IMG/VR virus record: IMGVR_UViG_3300009285_004900
Span: 1 to 40,652 of that record
Reading direction: 5' to 3' (one strand)
Source of the DNA: a virus
DNA length: 40,652 nt
Numbering within the stretch: the first letter of the stretch is position 1; each line of letters begins with the position of its first letter. Positions 21,601-28,551 of the stretch are shown one piece after another. The position numbers were made by a program, and so were the translations under genes. The notes beneath the pieces were generated by a model. The model had not been told where the DNA came from. It ran no database searches and saw only the letters and a program-made list of their open reading frames with translations.

Positions 21601-21628
21601 ATTATACCACATACGGCTATGTTGTCAA
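21601..21628 (-). promoter_or_regulatory. Perfect promoter giving a leaderless mRNA
   Basis: TTGACA (21628-21623), 16-nt spacer, TATAAT (21606-21601), then AAAAAA-ATG. The usual 6-nt gap from the -10 to the transcription start puts +1 on the start codon of 21157-21594. Confidence 0.75.
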
Positions 21629-21635
21629 TAGTCGG

Positions 21636-21836
21636 TCAATAGATTCCATTGGGGATCGCAATTATTTTGCCGCATTTCATACATTTCATGTAAATAAAAA
21701 ATATATTGATATTAAAAGTAACATCTAAAAAAGAAGTATTACCGCAAAGACATTTTACCTCTATAGTATGCTTTGGGCTCGTCGTATCGATGCCGATGTT
21801 ACCAGTATTTGTAAATATACCCTTTTTATTTTTCAT
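21636..21836 (-). CDS. Small chimera: fibre motif joined to a zinc ribbon
   Basis: A 66-residue protein. Residues 8-25 (TNTGNIGIDTTSPKHTIE) copy the shaft motif of the tail-fibre gene at 4401-5663. The remainder is a zinc ribbon with CLCG and CMKCGK. The DNA at 21781-21803 matches the 23-bp fibre repeat at 19 of 23 positions. The start overlaps the stop of the upstream gene (ATGA). Apparently built by recombination; function unknown. Confidence 0.55.
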   Translation of the reverse strand: MKNKKGIFTNTGNIGIDTTSPKHTIEVKCLCGNTSFLDVTFNINIFFIYMKCMKCGKIIAIPNGIY

Positions 21837-22060
21837 AGCGCCATTTGGTTTTTCTCTCTTTTGCGTTCATATAAATCTAAAATACTTCTTTGGTTGGTTT
21901 CGACTGCTTTAATAATTGCACCTATGTCTTCAGCGTTAATTTGTATCTTTTTCAAATTAACGCTATCTCTCCACACACTAGCAGTATTGTTGGATAGCAC
22001 AACAATTGTTAAAACTATCAACCAAGAAAATAAAAATATAAATACAACTTTAAAGCTCAT
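21833..22060 (-). CDS. Membrane protein with coiled-coil tail
   Basis: A 75-residue protein with an N-terminal hydrophobic helix (VVFIFLFSWLIVLTIVVL) and then a helical, charged tail. Strong SD (AAGGAGG) 10 nt before the ATG. The topology is like spanin or holin accessory proteins, but no family is recognised. Confidence 0.6.
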   Translation of the reverse strand: MSFKVVFIFLFSWLIVLTIVVLSNNTASVWRDSVNLKKIQINAEDIGAIIKAVETNQRSILDLYERKREKNQMAL

Positions 22061-22227
22061 AAGCTTATTTGTCCTCCTTTCTTCCGTTCTTCTTCAAACT
22101 TCTTTTTATTATACAAAACCTTCCATGGGATAGCACGGAAATGGATAGCCTCACGCTTTTCCAGCGGGGCGTTTTTGTATTCTTCACGCAATACTGATAA
22201 GATGTCTGATACTTCCTGTATTGTCAT
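22057..22227 (-). CDS. 56-residue helical protein downstream of structured RNA
   Basis: Starts MTIQEVSDILSVLREEYKN and ends in a charged helix that also encodes the SD of the next gene. No clear SD of its own: the ATG lies about 10 nt after the closing stem of the candidate RNA at 22238-22456, so that RNA may control its translation. Confidence 0.5.
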   Translation of the reverse strand: MTIQEVSDILSVLREEYKNAPLEKREAIHFRAIPWKVLYNKKKFEEERKKGGQISL

Positions 22228-22237
22228 ATTCGGTCTT

Positions 22238-22456
22238 AGCGGATACTATCTCCCCAACTCTAATGAAAGAGTAAAGAACATAAACGTGCGCGGTGCCTAG
22301 AATACTCCCGCTTCATAGCTCCAGGTCTGCCTTTACGCTCCACGGGCTATCTCTACCTCCTATCCGTTTCAGAATAGGGTTACAGGACGGTCGGGTTTCT
22401 CCACATCTGGTAGGCTTCCGATCTGATGATTCATCAGTCGGGCTTTAGTGTCCGCT
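22238..22456 (-). ncRNA. Candidate structured RNA of about 219 nt
   Basis: The ends pair: AGCGGACACTA (22456-22446) with TAGTATCCGCT (22248-22238), 10 of 11 bp. Inside are further hairpins: CCGACTGAT/ATCAG-A-TCGG (22441-22418), CT-A-CCA/TGGAG (22413-22399), CCTATTC/GGATAGG (22378-22359), and ATAGC/GCTAT (22350-22315). The region has no ORF and is visibly richer in G and C than its flanks. I could not match it to RNase P, tmRNA, SRP, group I introns or common riboswitches. It may be a stable RNA or a leader controlling 22057-22227. Confidence 0.55.
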
Positions 22457-22692
22457 TAAACCATAGCAGTTTGTTGGCTATCACTCACTTGACCAACAGG
22501 GACTTTGTTTAGATAATTTTGTCTTTCTTGATATGAAGAAGGAGTATAAATAGCAACTTCCCATTCGTGAGTAGTATTTGAAAAGTATTTAACTAAAACA
22601 AACCCGTTTTTTTTTAATGTAGAGTATTTATCTTCTTTAGGAAATAGGGTTAAAAGGAACAAATGGCGATTACGATTTTTATATTTACCCAT
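22456..22692 (-). CDS. Hypothetical small protein, first gene after tandem promoters
   Basis: A 78-residue protein with a basic start (MGKYKNRNRHLFLLTLFPK) and the segment VLVKYFSNTTHEWEVAIYT. Its ATG follows the six-T run of the large hairpin at 22699-22754 without a normal SD. First gene downstream of two strong promoters, so probably early and well transcribed. No family recognised. Confidence 0.55.
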   Translation of the reverse strand: MGKYKNRNRHLFLLTLFPKEDKYSTLKKNGFVLVKYFSNTTHEWEVAIYTPSSYQERQNYLNKVPVGQVSDSQQTAMV

Positions 22693-22760
22693 AAAAAATC
22701 CGCTCTATTCTGTGCCCTGTAGCCTGTTGGAAGGCAGGCACAGAATAAAACGGACTTTCC
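22693..22760 (-). terminator. Large terminator-like leader hairpin before 22456-22692
   Basis: Stem ATTCTGTGCC/GGCACAGAAT (22746-22737 with 22716-22707), internal loop, outer stem TCCG/CGGA, then six T and ATG. GGAAAG (22760-22755) lies just 5'. An alternative pairing exists: GTTGGAA just upstream can pair with TTCCAAC in the loop, giving a possible switch. Confidence 0.6.
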
Positions 22761-22793
22761 AACATATTTTATAAACCACGTTTGTACAAACTC

Positions 22794-22821
22794 ATTGTAA
22801 TACTTCTCACGCCGGTGGCAA
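22794..22821 (-). promoter_or_regulatory. Tandem promoter 2
   Basis: TTGCCA (22821-22816), 16-nt spacer, TACAAT (22799-22794). Flanks (GGCGTGAGAAGTAT and GAGTTTGTACAAAC) duplicate those of promoter 1. Confidence 0.6.
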
Positions 22822-22839
22822 CTTGTTTTGTACAACTTA

Positions 22840-22867
22840 ATTATATACTTTTCACGCCATTTGTCAA
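22840..22867 (-). promoter_or_regulatory. Tandem promoter 1, perfect consensus
   Basis: TTGACA (22867-22862), 16-nt spacer, TATAAT (22845-22840), in a context GGCGTGAAAAGTA repeated at promoter 2. Confidence 0.75.
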
Positions 22868-23164
22868 TAGGCAGTTTATTTCTTTTCTTCTCTGGTAAAT
22901 AACGACAAATAGGCTCAATTTATTGTCATTATTTACTGTTGCTTCTAATGCTTCTAAATTTAATTAAGGCTAGCTTACAAAACATCTACGCAAAGCTATG
23001 CATCTTTTAAAAACCTATGCAAATCTGGAGAAACTACAAAATCCATAGTTATACATATTTCTATATATGACTATATATAGTTCTTATGAGGCGTGGGTAT
23101 AAGCTAATTATCATTTTGCCGACATCAAAAAAATGATAAATAATTATATATATTAGTTTTTAAC
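22868..23164. other. AT-rich gene-free region upstream of tandem promoters
   Basis: About 300 nt with no credible gene on either strand. It contains runs of alternating TA, including the palindrome ACTATATATAGT, and two CTATGCA motifs. A replication origin or regulator-binding region is possible, but I see no diagnostic iterons. Confidence 0.35.
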
Positions 23165-23344
23165 TTATAACCTGCTTCTTTCCATGTGCTGCTCTTCAAA
23201 TTCTCTCCATTCTCTTTCATGCGGCGCTTCTGGAAATGGATGGATTGTTTGCTCTGGTTTTGCTCCCGCCAATTCCTTATCCTGCCTGCCATATAGGCCA
23301 GCGCTATATTCTCCTACTCCGACTTGTGCTTCTTGTTCGACCAT
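23165..23344 (-). CDS. Small acidic hypothetical protein
   Basis: A 59-residue hydrophilic protein (many Glu, Gly, His; segment FPEAPHEREWREFEEQHMER). The ATG at 23344 has an ideal SD (AGGAGG, 9 nt). Last gene of the operon that includes the HIT protein. No family recognised. Confidence 0.6.
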   Translation of the reverse strand: MVEQEAQVGVGEYSAGLYGRQDKELAGAKPEQTIHPFPEAPHEREWREFEEQHMERSRL

Positions 23345-23357
23345 ACTAATCACCTCC

Positions 23358-24083
23358 TTACCAAAATAATTGTCGCATAGTTTCTTTTCTCATTTCTATT
23401 TCTAATTGATATTCTTTTTTTATGTTTTTCCAATCCCAAAATGCCGAAGTCTGGTGGTTATTGAATACATCCGCTACCGTTCGTCTTACAAACTGGCTCG
23501 GGATTACTTTTTCTTCCTCTATAGCAAGGAAAGCTGATCTACCTTGCCGCACGTAAAAATACGCTTTCCCATCTGTCAACTCCTGCGCCGCCTTTATATG
23601 GTTAAAGCCGTCAGGTTCCAGCTCCCACATCGGTACTTTATTATCGAAAAACCTTTGTTTTATCTCACTCATAACTTCCATACCATCAGGCAAAAGTACG
23701 GTATTGAGATGCGAATGGTAGACACTTTGGTGCGATATGACGCCACAATCTCCATCCCTCTTGTTCCCCGCTCCATTCTCAAATAACACCACGTTCTCAC
23801 GTCCTGTTTTCTCTTTTAACCGTTTTATTATTTCGTCAACTTCAATTCCTTCTTCTTCCGGTACTTCATAGTAGCTCAACATGTGTTTTTTGGGAAAAAC
23901 TACATAGTATTGGTCTGTTGCGGGGGCTTTATCTATTAACGCTATGAAGTTTGGCGTCTTAATCACTATATCATTTTTCCGTGTCGTTAAATCACAAAAA
24001 GGGCATCCTTCTTTTGACTGTTCTAAAAATTTCTCCCGCTCCATTTTTTGTTTATCAGATAACCTGCCTAAATATCGATTCAC
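23358..24083 (-). CDS. HIT-family protein with CPFC motif and altered histidine triad
   Basis: A 241-residue protein. It has a zinc-type CPFC (residues 27-30), the beta segment DKAPATDQYYVVFPKKHMLS and the HIT signature region SVYHSHLNTVLLP. The triad reads His123-x-His125-x-Asn127, so the catalytic third His is Asn. HIT proteins hydrolyse or transfer nucleotide phosphoramidates and dinucleotides. The last 90 residues are an extension without a recognised domain. Starts at GTG 24083 with SD GAGGAAA, overlapping the previous stop. Confidence 0.8.
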   Translation of the reverse strand: MNRYLGRLSDKQKMEREKFLEQSKEGCPFCDLTTRKNDIVIKTPNFIALIDKAPATDQYYVVFPKKHMLSYYEVPEEEGIEVDEIIKRLKEKTGRENVVLFENGAGNKRDGDCGVISHQSVYHSHLNTVLLPDGMEVMSEIKQRFFDNKVPMWELEPDGFNHIKAAQELTDGKAYFYVRQGRSAFLAIEEEKVIPSQFVRRTVADVFNNHQTSAFWDWKNIKKEYQLEIEMRKETMRQLFW

Positions 24084-24304
24084 AATAATTTCCTCGTTTC
24101 TTTCGCAATTACACGAGGCACTCCGTAAATTCCAAGGTTAGCTGCGAGAATTGCCACCACCGTCTTTATCGTTATAGGTTCTCCCGCTATATACATACCT
24201 ACTATAACAGAGCTAACCGAATAAATAAATATCTTGACATAGTTTGGCACTATACTCCAAACACGTTCACACCCGTCAAAAAAAGCTTTAATCCTATCTA
24301 CCAT
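24080..24304 (-). CDS. Holin-like two-helix membrane protein
   Basis: A 74-residue protein with an amphipathic start (VDRIKAFFDGCERVWSIV) and two membrane segments (KIFIYSVSSVIVGMYIAG and TVVAILAANLGIYGV), then a basic tail (KETRKLL). This is the layout of small phage holins. The ATG at 24304 has an SD (GGGTGAT). Together with the peptidase and the other membrane protein at 24594 it forms a lysis block. Confidence 0.65.
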   Translation of the reverse strand: MVDRIKAFFDGCERVWSIVPNYVKIFIYSVSSVIVGMYIAGEPITIKTVVAILAANLGIYGVPRVIAKETRKLL

Positions 24305-24308
24305 ATTA

Positions 24309-24572
24309 TCACCCCCCCCGTTTTCCAGTTCCTTTACACTCAAGACATTTAAGAAAATGCCAACCATCACATTCCTCTTCATGAGATTTTGCGTGAGCTT
24401 CTTCCCAAAGTTTATCAAATATTTCATCTCCAGGTTGTGGTAACATTTCTAATTCTCCAATTCCCCTTTTCTTGTGAGGAACCCAACCAGTCCCCTCACA
24501 TTGTCCCTTACACATGGTTTTAGGATCAGGGTATGATATTCCTAAAGCTTGATATCTATCTGTAAATTGCAC
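24309..24572 (-). CDS. Zinc-knuckle (DnaJ-type) small protein
   Basis: An 87-residue protein starting at GTG 24572 with CKGQCEGTGW and CLECKGTGKRG, which resemble the CxxCxGxG zinc repeats of DnaJ-like proteins (here CxxxCxGxG in the first). The middle is acidic (EEAHAKSHEEECDGW). It may be a small folding or binding factor; lacks a J domain. Confidence 0.6.
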   Translation of the reverse strand: MQFTDRYQALGISYPDPKTMCKGQCEGTGWVPHKKRGIGELEMLPQPGDEIFDKLWEEAHAKSHEEECDGWHFLKCLECKGTGKRGG

Positions 24573-24593
24573 CTTCGTAATTTATTCCACCCC

Positions 24594-24839
24594 CTATTTA
24601 TTATTTAATTTTTTGATTATGATACATAATTCTTTCATATTTATGGCTAACTTTTGCATGACGTTATTGTTTTTTTCAATTATTTTATCGGAGGCATGTA
24701 AATGATTTTCGATAGTTTGATTAAATTGCTCATAGGTTTTTTTATTCAATTCATCTTTACCAGTAAGATAACGTAGAAACAAAATAACCGTGGCCAAGGT
24801 TCCTCCAAGCTGAAAAAATTCTCTTGCTTCATTTATCAT
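24594..24839 (-). CDS. Holin-like or lysis-accessory membrane protein
   Basis: An 81-residue protein with one N-terminal hydrophobic helix (FFQLGGTLATVILFLRYL) and a long helical tail with coiled-coil character (KIIEKNNNVMQKLAINMKEL). This resembles phage proteins annotated as class III holins or haemolysin XhlA-like. SD GGAGG lies before the ATG at 24839, at the end of the peptidase gene. Confidence 0.65.
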   Translation of the reverse strand: MINEAREFFQLGGTLATVILFLRYLTGKDELNKKTYEQFNQTIENHLHASDKIIEKNNNVMQKLAINMKELCIIIKKLNNK

Positions 24840-24840
24840 T

Positions 24841-25842
24841 TTACCTCCTCCATAGTTTTTTTATAGCGTACGCTAAATGTTCAACAGCAGATAGATTATC
24901 GGCGCTTTTAACCTTTTGCAGTTCGGTAAGCTGGGTAGATACCTCTTTGAGTACCAGCTCTTGTTTTTGGACTATTGCGGACTGTGCAGTGAGGTCTTTT
25001 TGGGTGGTTGCCATGTCATTTTGAGTCTTAGTTAATTCATCCTGCATTTGTACATTCTGCTTTTGAAGTTCTACCACCCGCCCTTGCAATCGTTCCGCTT
25101 CTTTTTTGACTTCTTCTATTTGCTGGTCTTTGGCAGTTATAACCTCCGACTGCTTACGGATCGCATCTTCATAGGTTAAAAGTTTTTCTATTTCCGCTAA
25201 GACTATTGCTTCGTTAGTAGTTACTTTCAGTTTTTCAGATACGCGATCCAGTAAACTTGATTTTCTTACCAATTCCTCAAACACCGCTTTTTCAACAGGC
25301 AATGTATCTTCACTTTCAAAGGGAAGCGTTTTATTATATGCCCTGAACTGAATAACCGCCCTTGCAACGCCTCCATAGACATTAAGAGGTACTAGGGTAG
25401 CGCTATATACATCGAAGGCCGTTATTTCGTTGTGATCGAAGCCAACCAGAACAAGGAAGTGCTGTTCCTCGGCGGTTGTCGCCGGATTAAAGTCAACCTC
25501 GGCAATAAGGGGATACCCAAGTCCAATAAGCTCACGGATTTTAGCGATACCTTGTGCTGTTACCAGACCAGTATATTTTGGCGATATATATGTTTGGGTA
25601 AGTCCAAGCACCGTTGATTTACTCCACATAAAGTTACCTGATCCTTCGGTAAATCCGCCGTTGGCTTTCAAAAGCTCATTGACTTCATGAGGATTTTTAC
25701 CAATGATATTGCCAAGTGAAGTTATGAGACAGCCATAGAGGTTTATCGTGTATTTGCTATTGGCTTTATTATAACCAAGTATTTCACTTTCCCATGGAGA
25801 TTGTCGTTGTCCATAGATTGCTGGCAGTTTTAGTTTTTTCAT
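24841..25842 (-). CDS. C39-like cysteine peptidase with coiled-coil tail, probable endolysin
   Basis: A 333-residue protein from ATG 25842. Residues 8-160 match the peptidase C39-like fold: INLYGCLITSLGNIIG with Cys38, EEQHFLVLVGFD with His128, and TAFDVYS with Asp144, a plausible catalytic triad. Residues 210-320 form a long Gln/Glu/Lys coiled coil with repeats of KQ and EV(I/Q)xxKD. Related domains occur in phage lysins that cut peptide cross-bridges. The next genes are holin-like, supporting a lysis role; a virion-associated peptidase is the alternative. No SD; the start is about 10 nt after a predicted transcription start. Confidence 0.7.
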   Translation of the reverse strand: MKKLKLPAIYGQRQSPWESEILGYNKANSKYTINLYGCLITSLGNIIGKNPHEVNELLKANGGFTEGSGNFMWSKSTVLGLTQTYISPKYTGLVTAQGIAKIRELIGLGYPLIAEVDFNPATTAEEQHFLVLVGFDHNEITAFDVYSATLVPLNVYGGVARAVIQFRAYNKTLPFESEDTLPVEKAVFEELVRKSSLLDRVSEKLKVTTNEAIVLAEIEKLLTYEDAIRKQSEVITAKDQQIEEVKKEAERLQGRVVELQKQNVQMQDELTKTQNDMATTQKDLTAQSAIVQKQELVLKEVSTQLTELQKVKSADNLSAVEHLAYAIKKLWRR

Positions 25843-25858
25843 AAAAACTGTTGGGAAT

Positions 25859-25887
25859 ATACTATCATATTTGAAAAAATTTGACAA
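25859..25887 (-). promoter_or_regulatory. Possible promoter of lysis block
   Basis: TTGTCA (25887-25882), 17-nt spacer, extended -10 TGATAGTAT ending at 25859. It overlaps a plus-strand promoter-like sequence at 25871-25899. Confidence 0.4.
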
Positions 25888-25899
25888 ATGTTATATCAT
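25871..25899 (+). promoter_or_regulatory. Possible plus-strand promoter
   Basis: TTGAAA (25871-25876), 17-nt spacer, TATCAT (25894-25899). It would start transcription about 2 nt before the micro-ORF at 25908. AT-rich sequence makes chance matches plausible. Confidence 0.3.
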
Positions 25900-25907
25900 A
25901 TTAGGTT

Positions 25908-25994
25908 ATGTTATTTTGGTTTATGCTGATTGGTGGTCTAGTAGCCGTTAGTTTATCTAATAATAAACACTCTGATGATGAGCAAGAGGATTAA
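25908..25994 (+). CDS. 28-residue membrane micro-protein, the only plus-strand gene candidate
   Basis: An N-terminal hydrophobic helix (MLFWFMLIGGLVAVSLS) followed by an acidic tail (SDDEQED), filling the gap between two minus-strand genes. The amino-acid pattern is protein-like, and a promoter match lies just upstream. No proper SD spacing (AGG is only 2 nt away), so it would be leaderless. Uncertain. Confidence 0.3.
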   Translation: MLFWFMLIGGLVAVSLSNNKHSDDEQED

Positions 25995-25995
25995 A

Positions 25996-27684
25996 TTATT
26001 GTTGTTCCCTAAAAGCACCTGAAATATTTAATCCCAGCAATTTTGCAATTGTATATAGTCCTGCTCCGGTTGCTACGCCTCCTGCTACTCCTTTACCTGT
26101 GCCTTTCAAAAATTCAGCTAAAGGCGATTTTAGACCTTGTTTTATTTCTGTTCTTTCTAATCCTGTTCTTACTGTTTTTAACAATTCTTCTCGTTCTAAT
26201 CCCTTTTTTATCATTTTTGTGCCCTTTTCAAATCCGGGCGCTATATCATCCAATTCACGCCGCAATGCCTCACGAATAGTACGATGATAACCTGCTTCAA
26301 GGCTTGATCCTTTAGTGCCGGCAGCGCTAAATCCCTTTTCAGCGTCATCCCATAAGTTTTTTGCAGTTTCGGCAGTAAGTTTTTTTCCACTTATTCTTTT
26401 ACTAATGCCCGACACTAAATCATCTATTGCTTTCACACTTGAACTGGTGGGATTTGCTCTCTTTGCCCGAACTGCCCATGCTTCAACATCTTTAACTACA
26501 TTTTTCCCTAGAACCTTTTTACCAGTTGCCTGTGCCTTTGAAATGACGGCGGTTCTCAAATTGCTTCCCTGTTGCGCCAGATCAAGTCCCTCCTTTAATG
26601 CGCTTTTCCCCAATTTTGCTTTGAATGGTTGTTTTATTATTTCTTTCGCTTTATCTCCTGCTTTTCTTAGTAATTTTGCTCCTCCCGCAAGTTCTGCCGT
26701 TCCAGCAACTTCCGTTCCAGTTATTAAACCTCTTAATAGAGGATTCATATTTACGTCTTCTGAAAATTGAGAAGCAATTTGTTTTTGCTGTCCTCCAACT
26801 TGTGAAAATATGTCTTGTGCTTGTCTTAGCAATCCCTGTTTTCTGGCAGGGTCTTGTTCTCTCTCGGCCAAGCTCACAATCGCTAAAGCGCTTTGCAAGG
26901 ATGCTTCTGCCGGTTTTTGCATTTTACCAGCCGTTATACCAGCTGTTATATCCTGCCCTACGTCTTTTGCTCCTCCCAAAAGAAAATTAAAAAGCCCCTG
27001 TCCCGCACCGACAACTGTTTTTCCAATTCCCCCCGTTGTTTGCGGGGCGATCTGACCTCCAGTAGTTGTTAATTTTCTTTGCTTGAATCCTTCGACCGTT
27101 TCACTCGGATTCATTCCAAATGCCGCCCGTGATGCTGTAAATAGTTCAGCCGCTTCTCCAGGAGTTGAATTTTCATCCGGTAATCCCTTTCCCGCCAATA
27201 GTTGTTCCTGTAAAGCAAGATTCCCGCTATCTCCAGCTGCCTTAGCAAGCAACGACCGCTTGCTTTCAAGGGTTCTTTTATAAGTATTTAACCGTTCTCT
27301 TTTCGATCCTGTTTCACCCGGCTTAACTGCCCGTAAAATATTTTCAACTGTTCCTGGCAATCTTCCTCCTGCAACCCCCGGTTGTGCATACGCAAGCGGA
27401 TCATCGTTCTTAAAATAAAGTTTTTCAAGCTGGCTTAACATACCTTCCGCTTTTTCAATCTTTTCATCTTTTTTCCCGCCCGGTCTTATCCCTTCCCCTG
27501 CTAATTTTGAGGCTAAAACAGGAGAAGTTTTAGCAAGTTCTCCCACGTCTAATACTCCCTCTCGCGCAAGGTTTTCCTGCGCCATTTCTTCCTGTCTAGC
27601 TTTTACAAATTTATCTACATCGGACGCTTTATGGCCGGCTGAAAGCGCCGCTTGCCTAAATTTCATCAGTTTATTATTATCCAT
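25996..27684 (-). CDS. Putative internal virion / DNA ejection protein
   Basis: A 562-residue Ala/Gly/Lys-rich, mainly helical protein. It opens with MDNNKLMKFRQAALSAGHKA, has a Gly-rich hydrophobic middle (VVGAGQGLFNFLLGGAKDVG) and another near the C-terminus (GVAGGVATGAGLYTIAKLLG). Large helical proteins with such patches, placed between tail and lysis genes, are typical of podovirus ejection proteins that enter the host envelope with the DNA. No enzymatic motif is seen. The stop-start gap to the upstream gene is 2 nt. Confidence 0.6.
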   Translation of the reverse strand: MDNNKLMKFRQAALSAGHKASDVDKFVKARQEEMAQENLAREGVLDVGELAKTSPVLASKLAGEGIRPGGKKDEKIEKAEGMLSQLEKLYFKNDDPLAYAQPGVAGGRLPGTVENILRAVKPGETGSKRERLNTYKRTLESKRSLLAKAAGDSGNLALQEQLLAGKGLPDENSTPGEAAELFTASRAAFGMNPSETVEGFKQRKLTTTGGQIAPQTTGGIGKTVVGAGQGLFNFLLGGAKDVGQDITAGITAGKMQKPAEASLQSALAIVSLAEREQDPARKQGLLRQAQDIFSQVGGQQKQIASQFSEDVNMNPLLRGLITGTEVAGTAELAGGAKLLRKAGDKAKEIIKQPFKAKLGKSALKEGLDLAQQGSNLRTAVISKAQATGKKVLGKNVVKDVEAWAVRAKRANPTSSSVKAIDDLVSGISKRISGKKLTAETAKNLWDDAEKGFSAAGTKGSSLEAGYHRTIREALRRELDDIAPGFEKGTKMIKKGLEREELLKTVRTGLERTEIKQGLKSPLAEFLKGTGKGVAGGVATGAGLYTIAKLLGLNISGAFREQQ

Positions 27685-27686
27685 TT

Positions 27687-28532
27687 TTATTGGTTAAACA
27701 TATTCCATAAATCTTCAAGGGAAGTACTCGCACCTGTCGTGTCCGGTGTAAATTTATAATATGGTTTTTCCAGTTCATATTTCGACTTTGGCAAAGCAAC
27801 TTCTTGAAATTGTCTTTGCGCGAGGGCGTTGGCAATAGCATTTTGCTGTTCTCTTTCAACTAATTCTCGTTCTTGTAAAGCTCGTTGTAGTGCATTTTGC
27901 TGCGCTGTCTGCTGTTGGCCATAGAGAGAAAGAGCAGACTGGATAGAGGTGGGCGCCTGTGCCCCTTGAATGGCGGCTATTGCTTGTGAAAGATTAGTCA
28001 TTTCCTGCCCCTTGCCAATGGTCAAATTTCCCAAGAGGTTTTCAATATCCCTTAGTCCACTCTCACGGGCAAGTCCAGTTTCTTTTGTTTGTCCGGTATA
28101 GAACTGACGGAGAGGAGAAAGTTGTTCTCCAAGTGTAGTTTCAAATAAACCGGATGAGAGAGGTATGCCGCGTCTTCCAAACTCCCTGCTGGTTGTGGTT
28201 TCCTGCGCTTTTGTTTCTACCTGTTCTCTGCGGGTAATTTCAGCAAGAAGCGTTTGATACCTTTGTTTTAGCGGTTCTCTTTCAGCGGTTAGCTGTCTTC
28301 CTCGTTCGGCGTACGTTGATTCAATTTGCGGTCTGGTTGATTCAAGAGTTTGCAGTGCCGGAGCTTGCAGTTGTCCGGTGAGCGCTGCAAGCTGCCGCGC
28401 CATGTCAATAACAGAAGAAGTAGAGGTGCTTGGAGCGCTTGGTGTACTTGGCCTGTTTTGCTCTTGTTGCCGCAAAAGCTCTCTAAATTCAGTTTCTTCG
28501 ATTGGATTCCTGTCTGTTTTGGAAAGTTGCAT
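27687..28532 (-). CDS. Putative internal virion protein, Gln-rich coiled coil
   Basis: A 281-residue protein with low-complexity Ser/Thr/Pro near residue 35 and long Gln/Arg/Glu helices (RALQERELVEREQQNAIANA). No membrane segment or cysteine. With its neighbour it probably forms the ejection machinery. The ATG at 28532 lacks an SD. It follows the HNH gene by 19 nt, so the HNH gene may have separated it from its original leader. Confidence 0.6.
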   Translation of the reverse strand: MQLSKTDRNPIEETEFRELLRQQEQNRPSTPSAPSTSTSSVIDMARQLAALTGQLQAPALQTLESTRPQIESTYAERGRQLTAEREPLKQRYQTLLAEITRREQVETKAQETTTSREFGRRGIPLSSGLFETTLGEQLSPLRQFYTGQTKETGLARESGLRDIENLLGNLTIGKGQEMTNLSQAIAAIQGAQAPTSIQSALSLYGQQQTAQQNALQRALQERELVEREQQNAIANALAQRQFQEVALPKSKYELEKPYYKFTPDTTGASTSLEDLWNMFNQ

Positions 28533-28551
28533 CAATCTGGTATCAGCGATT

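Noticed and set aside
22238-22456. Hammerhead ribozyme, suggested by CTGATGA followed later by GAAAC
   Set aside because: CTGATGA is half of a simple hairpin (pairs with TCATCAG), the required GAAA is not at the right place after stem II, and no three-stem arrangement forms around a cleavage site.
22238-22456. Group I intron, suggested by an S-like string AGAGATAGCCC
   Set aside because: No matching upstream R segment (GGCTA) to form P7, no P3, and flanking genes are not halves of one protein.
26043-27283. Several plus-strand ORFs rich in Leu, Ser and Pro
   Set aside because: Antisense shadows of the Ala/Gly/Lys-rich ejection-like gene at 25996-27684.
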